A stretch of DNA of 8,027 nucleotides, from contig JASEHA010000088.1 of the NCBI GenBank assembly GCA_030018795.1, forward strand, positions 1 to 8,027, written 5' to 3'. A program made the translations under genes and the position numbers. The first letter of the stretch is position 1. The number at the start of each line of letters is the position of its first letter. This document shows positions 5,588 through 8,027 of the stretch, piece by piece. Source of the DNA: a bacterium. Lineage in GTDB: Bacteria > UBA9089 > CG2-30-40-21. Under the pieces are notes generated by a model, which did not search any database, had not been told where the DNA came from, and saw only the letters and a list, made by a program, of their open reading frames with translations.

Positions 5588-6685
5588 ATGGAAAAAAAGA
5601 CGATTCATTACCTAACCTTGAATATGATCCCGGATATTGGTCCAGTACGATTTCAGATGCTGTTAAGCCATTTTGGGAATGTCGAGGATATTCTCACTGC
5701 CTCTGTAGCAGAGATTACTCGTGTAAATGGTATTGGAGAAAAGATAGCTCAGGCAATTGTTGAAAAAAGAGGACAGGTTTGCATAGATGAGGAGTTGAAA
5801 AAGATTGAAGCAGCTAAGGCAAGGGTTATTACCCTTGAGGATGAAGAGTATCCCTTGAATCTAAAATCTATCTGGGCTGCACCGCCAGTATTATATGTTA
5901 GGGGATGTCTTAAGGAGGATGACCGGCTTTCTATCTCCTTAGTTGGCACAAGGTCAGCCAGCTCTTATGGAAGAAAGATGGCAGACAGGTTTGCTCAGGA
6001 TTTAGTAAGATATGGGCTTACGGTTGTAAGCGGTTTGGCTCGAGGGATTGATACAGCCAGTCATCTTGGTGCTATTTCAGCAAAGGGCAGAACCGTAGCT
6101 GTCCTTGGCTGTGGGGTGGATATTGTCTATCCGCCTGAAAATAAAGGGCTTTTTGAGCAGATTGTTCAGCATGGGGCAGTGGTAAGTGAGTTCCCCATGG
6201 GGACTACACCAGAAAGCTTTAATTTCCCCAGGCGAAATCGAATCATCAGTGGGTTAAGCCTTGGGACAGTGGTTATAGAGGCATCTATTCGAAGCGGGGC
6301 ACTTATTACCACTAACTATGCTATTGAACAGGGAAGAGAGGTTTTTGCTGTTCCCGGTGGTATTGACAGCAGATTAAGTGCTGGCAATCATCATCTGATT
6401 AAAGAGGGGGCAAAATTAATAACCTGTGTCGAGGATATCATCGAAGAGATTGGCTTGCTGGTACAAACATTGAAACAGCCGCCTGCTCCAGAGGTAAAAA
6501 AGGATATAGAGATTATTGATGATGCGGAGAAAAAGGTATATTCATTGATGCAGGATGAGCCACAACATATTGATTATTTTATATACAACTCTGGCATGAG
6601 TGCCGGACAAATAGCCTCAATATTACTTCAGCTTGAACTAAAAGGGATTGTTAGGCAGTTGCCAGGCAAGATGTTTGTCAGATAG
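5588..6685 (+). CDS. dprA: DNA processing protein DprA (DNA-protecting protein / RecA loader)
   Basis: DprA binds single-stranded DNA entering the cell during natural transformation and loads RecA on it; many non-competent bacteria also carry it. The 365-residue protein starts with a helical SAM/HhH-type region (about 5-60, with IPDIGPVRF and VNGIGEKIAQAI). The Rossmann-like core (about 85-290) shows VGTRSASSYG (119-128), SGLARGID (148-155), GCGVDIVYPPEN (174-185), FPRRNRIISGLS (213-224), SGALITT (236-242) and FAVPGGIDS (253-261), all diagnostic of the family. The C-terminal 50 residues look like the winged-helix domain found in many DprA proteins. Length and domain order are normal. It is the last gene of the rightward series, and a stem-loop follows 18 bp after the stop. 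No other competence gene is in view, so competence cannot be inferred. Confidence 0.96.
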   Translation: MEKKTIHYLTLNMIPDIGPVRFQMLLSHFGNVEDILTASVAEITRVNGIGEKIAQAIVEKRGQVCIDEELKKIEAAKARVITLEDEEYPLNLKSIWAAPPVLYVRGCLKEDDRLSISLVGTRSASSYGRKMADRFAQDLVRYGLTVVSGLARGIDTASHLGAISAKGRTVAVLGCGVDIVYPPENKGLFEQIVQHGAVVSEFPMGTTPESFNFPRRNRIISGLSLGTVVIEASIRSGALITTNYAIEQGREVFAVPGGIDSRLSAGNHHLIKEGAKLITCVEDIIEEIGLLVQTLKQPPAPEVKKDIEIIDDAEKKVYSLMQDEPQHIDYFIYNSGMSAGQIASILLQLELKGIVRQLPGKMFVR

Positions 6686-6689
6686 GCCG

Positions 6690-6702
6690 GGCACCGGGTG
6701 CC
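6690..6702. repeat. small GC-rich palindrome after dprA
   Basis: GGCACC and GGTGCC surround a single G, giving a 6-bp inverted repeat 4 bases after the dprA stop and directly before the longer hairpin at 6703-6757. The one-base centre makes it better suited to a cruciform or protein site than to an RNA stem-loop. Confidence 0.4.
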
Positions 6703-6760
6703 AGAGCACCAGTCACCAGAGTATTAGTCAAATTCTTTACTGGTGCACTGGTGCTCTTTT
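6703..6760 (+). terminator. CCAG-family hairpin acting as likely terminator of the dprA operon
   Basis: The arms AGAGCACCAGTCACCAG (6703-6719) and 6740-6757 form 17 pairs with a single bulged C at 6746 and a 20-nt loop, followed by TTTT (6757-6760). This suits Rho-independent termination of rightward transcription; leftward there is no T-run. The arms use the same 11-base word, AGAGCACCAGT, as the palindrome at 39-74, with CCAG every 7 to 8 bases. The right arm lies within the leftward glycosyltransferase gene and encodes its last residues, RAPVHQ and the stop. Confidence 0.6.
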
Positions 6761-7483
6761 GCTCAACCTGATTTGCCAGACAACAAAGATTGCTTCAAAG
6801 ATTATCCTTTTTGACATCTTTGATTGGCCCAATCTCCTTTCTTCAAAGATGATTGGCACCTCTGAAAGGCGGAAACCTGTCTTTTGTGCCCGATACTTCA
6901 GCTCGATAAGAAAGGAATACCCATCAGAAACTATTTTGTCAAGGTTTATTGTTTCTAAAACCCTTCTTCTATATCCGATAAAACCAGAGGTGCAATCTGA
7001 AACCATTAAACCTGTAATTACTTGAGCATAGAGATTGGCTGCTCTTGAAAGGATAAGCCGTTTGATGGGCCAATTGACAACACTTACCGTACCATTCATA
7101 TATCTTGAACCAACAACTACATCTGCTTGATTAAGAACTTCTAATATTTTAGGCAGAGAGGATGGATTGTGAGAAAAATCTGCATCCATGCTAAAGATAT
7201 ATTCTATATCAGGCATGGATAATGCTTTTTTGAACCCATCGATATAGGCTGAGGCAAAACCACATTTCCCAGGACGATGGAGACAGAATACCTGTCCTGG
7301 ATACTTATTCCCAATCTGATCCACTGTCTCACCAGTCCCATCTGGTGAGGCATCGTCAACTACCAGCACCTTTATCTGCATCCCTAATCCCATTATCTGT
7401 TCAATTAAGGATTGTATATTTTCTTTTTCATTATAGGTTGGGATTACAACAATTGAATTTTTCACGTTTTTCACAGTTATCAT
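6737..7483 (-). CDS. GT2-family polyprenol-phosphate glycosyltransferase (DPM1/Ppm1-like)
   Basis: Members of this group transfer mannose or another hexose from a nucleotide sugar to polyprenyl phosphate at the cytoplasmic membrane face, giving a lipid donor for glycans or glycolipids. The 248-residue protein is a single GT-A domain: VVIPTYNEKENI (12-23), VVDDASPDGTG (41-51), the metal-binding DAD at 100-102 in SMDADFSHNP, VVGSRYMNG (123-131), CTSGFIGYRRR (164-174) and EVPIIFEERRLGQSKMS (208-224). These match polyprenol-monophosphomannose synthases best. There is no C-terminal membrane domain, as in the soluble DPM1 class. The exact sugar cannot be read. The ATG overlaps the tsaE stop by 4 bases (ATGA), so translation is probably coupled. 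The Shine-Dalgarno-like AAGG touches that ATG, so GTG at residue 4 (7474) is a plausible true start. The C-terminal RAPVHQ is encoded by the repeat hairpin. Confidence 0.88.
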   Translation of the reverse strand: MITVKNVKNSIVVIPTYNEKENIQSLIEQIMGLGMQIKVLVVDDASPDGTGETVDQIGNKYPGQVFCLHRPGKCGFASAYIDGFKKALSMPDIEYIFSMDADFSHNPSSLPKILEVLNQADVVVGSRYMNGTVSVVNWPIKRLILSRAANLYAQVITGLMVSDCTSGFIGYRRRVLETINLDKIVSDGYSFLIELKYRAQKTGFRLSEVPIIFEERRLGQSKMSKRIIFEAIFVVWQIRLSKRAPVHQ

Positions 7484-7956
7484 CCTTGCATCGATTTTAT
7501 TATCTTTTGATAATTATTACTGCCAGAAGAGCTTTCTCCCTTTGAGATTAGATTTATCTGCCGTTGGTTTTCTTTCACCCATTGGATATCTATTCTCATG
7601 TGTTCAGATGGGAGCATATGCTCAATCCTTTCGGCCCATTCGATAACACAAACACCATTTCCAAACAGATATTCATCTATGCTGAAAAAATCTAATTGGC
7701 TGGGGGTATCAAAGCGATAAAGGTCAAAATGATACAATGGCAGCCGTCCATTGGCATATTCTTTGACAATCAAGAAGGTAGGGCTGGTAATATCCTCATC
7801 TATTTCAAGACCATTGGCTATTCCCTGGGTAATAACCGTCTTGCCTGCCCCAAGTCCACCAATTAAGGCAATGATACTCCCTTCATGGAGCATACGTCCA
7901 AGCCGTTTCCCTATAGCCCTTGTTTGTTCAGGTCCTTGTGTGGTTATGGTTAGCAT
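7480..7956 (-). CDS. tsaE: tRNA threonylcarbamoyladenosine biosynthesis ATPase TsaE
   Basis: TsaE works with TsaB and TsaD in adding the threonylcarbamoyl group to A37 of ANN-decoding tRNAs (t6A); it is a small P-loop ATPase. The 158-residue protein has Walker A GGLGAGKT (33-40), SPTF (58-61), HFDLYR (76-81) and VIEWAER (104-110), the full set of family motifs. Length is normal for the family. The last 20 residues or so are a hydrophilic, serine- and asparagine-rich tail. The ribosome binding site is weak (GGTGAT just upstream). It is first in a leftward pair with the overlapping glycosyltransferase, and a gene beginning beyond the right edge probably diverges from it. tsaB, often next to tsaE, is not at this place. 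Confidence 0.95.
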   Translation of the reverse strand: MLTITTQGPEQTRAIGKRLGRMLHEGSIIALIGGLGAGKTVITQGIANGLEIDEDITSPTFLIVKEYANGRLPLYHFDLYRFDTPSQLDFFSIDEYLFGNGVCVIEWAERIEHMLPSEHMRIDIQWVKENQRQINLISKGESSSGSNNYQKIIKSMQG

Positions 7957-8018
7957 CTAATCACCATTTAGTTATACTTTAGTCGGTCATAATCTGTGAT
8001 TCTTTAACGAAGTGTAAG

Positions 8019-8027
8019 AAAAGGAGG
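8019..8027 (+). promoter_or_regulatory. strong ribosome binding site of a rightward gene beyond the window
   Basis: The window ends in AAAAGGAGG, a near-complete match to the anti-Shine-Dalgarno sequence of 16S rRNA. It implies a start codon about 5 to 10 nt past the edge and a gene diverging from tsaE. The 62 bp between tsaE and this site would then hold both promoters; I see no convincing -35/-10 pair there. Confidence 0.6.

Noticed and set aside
6648..7025. 125-residue plus-strand ORF across the dprA end and the glycosyltransferase
   Set aside because: It is the out-of-frame and antisense reading of two well-identified genes and crosses the terminator hairpin.
7957..8018. Promoters for tsaE and the divergent gene
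   Set aside because: The best minus-strand pair (CTTACA, 18-bp spacer, GATTAT) matches only 4 of 6 bases in each box; too weak to call.

Overview
The window looks like a chromosomal segment of a moderately AT-rich bacterium. It carries ordinary housekeeping genes with clear Shine-Dalgarno sites. The bifunctional Rel, the two-gene SecD/SecF arrangement and the single-domain polyprenol-phosphate glycosyltransferase fit a Gram-negative-like or uncultivated lineage. Nothing in the sequence fixes the phylum, and I do not name one. There is no phage, plasmid or transposase gene.

Layout. Positions 1-264 hold no gene, only a perfect 36-bp palindrome flanked by a short direct repeat. A consensus-perfect sigma70-type promoter (265-293) then drives a rightward gene series: secD (393-2024), secF (2083-3012), a bifunctional (p)ppGpp synthetase/hydrolase rel (3118-5097), a small BON-like protein (5201-5527) and dprA (5588-6685). 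A stem-loop terminator follows at about 6703-6760. Its distal arm also encodes the last residues of a leftward, convergent GT2 glycosyltransferase (6737-7483). That gene overlaps the upstream tsaE (7480-7956) by four bases. At the right edge, AAAAGGAGG (8019-8027) is a near-ideal ribosome binding site, implying a rightward gene that starts just outside the window, divergent from tsaE.

How the genes work together. SecD and SecF form the proton-driven accessory complex of the Sec translocon. Rel sets the (p)ppGpp level. DprA loads RecA on incoming single-stranded DNA. TsaE is the ATPase of tRNA t6A synthesis, and the glycosyltransferase probably makes a polyprenyl-phosphate sugar donor. These are separate core functions rather than one pathway.

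What stands out. (1) SecD has an extra segment of about 100 residues between its first membrane helix and the GLDLRGG motif. It is built of seven exactly phased 14-residue repeats, W/L-x-x-L-S/P-x-E-E-R-D-x-L-x-x. (2) Four gene boundaries carry long hairpins. They fall into three unrelated sequence families (CCAG-, GGTA- and CTGAAG-based), yet all have arms made of degenerate repeats with a period of 7 to 8 bases. This shared architecture is the best candidate for something undescribed here. (3) The promoter upstream of secD combines TTGACA, a 17-bp spacer, an extended TGG and TATAAT, which is unusually strong for a housekeeping operon.
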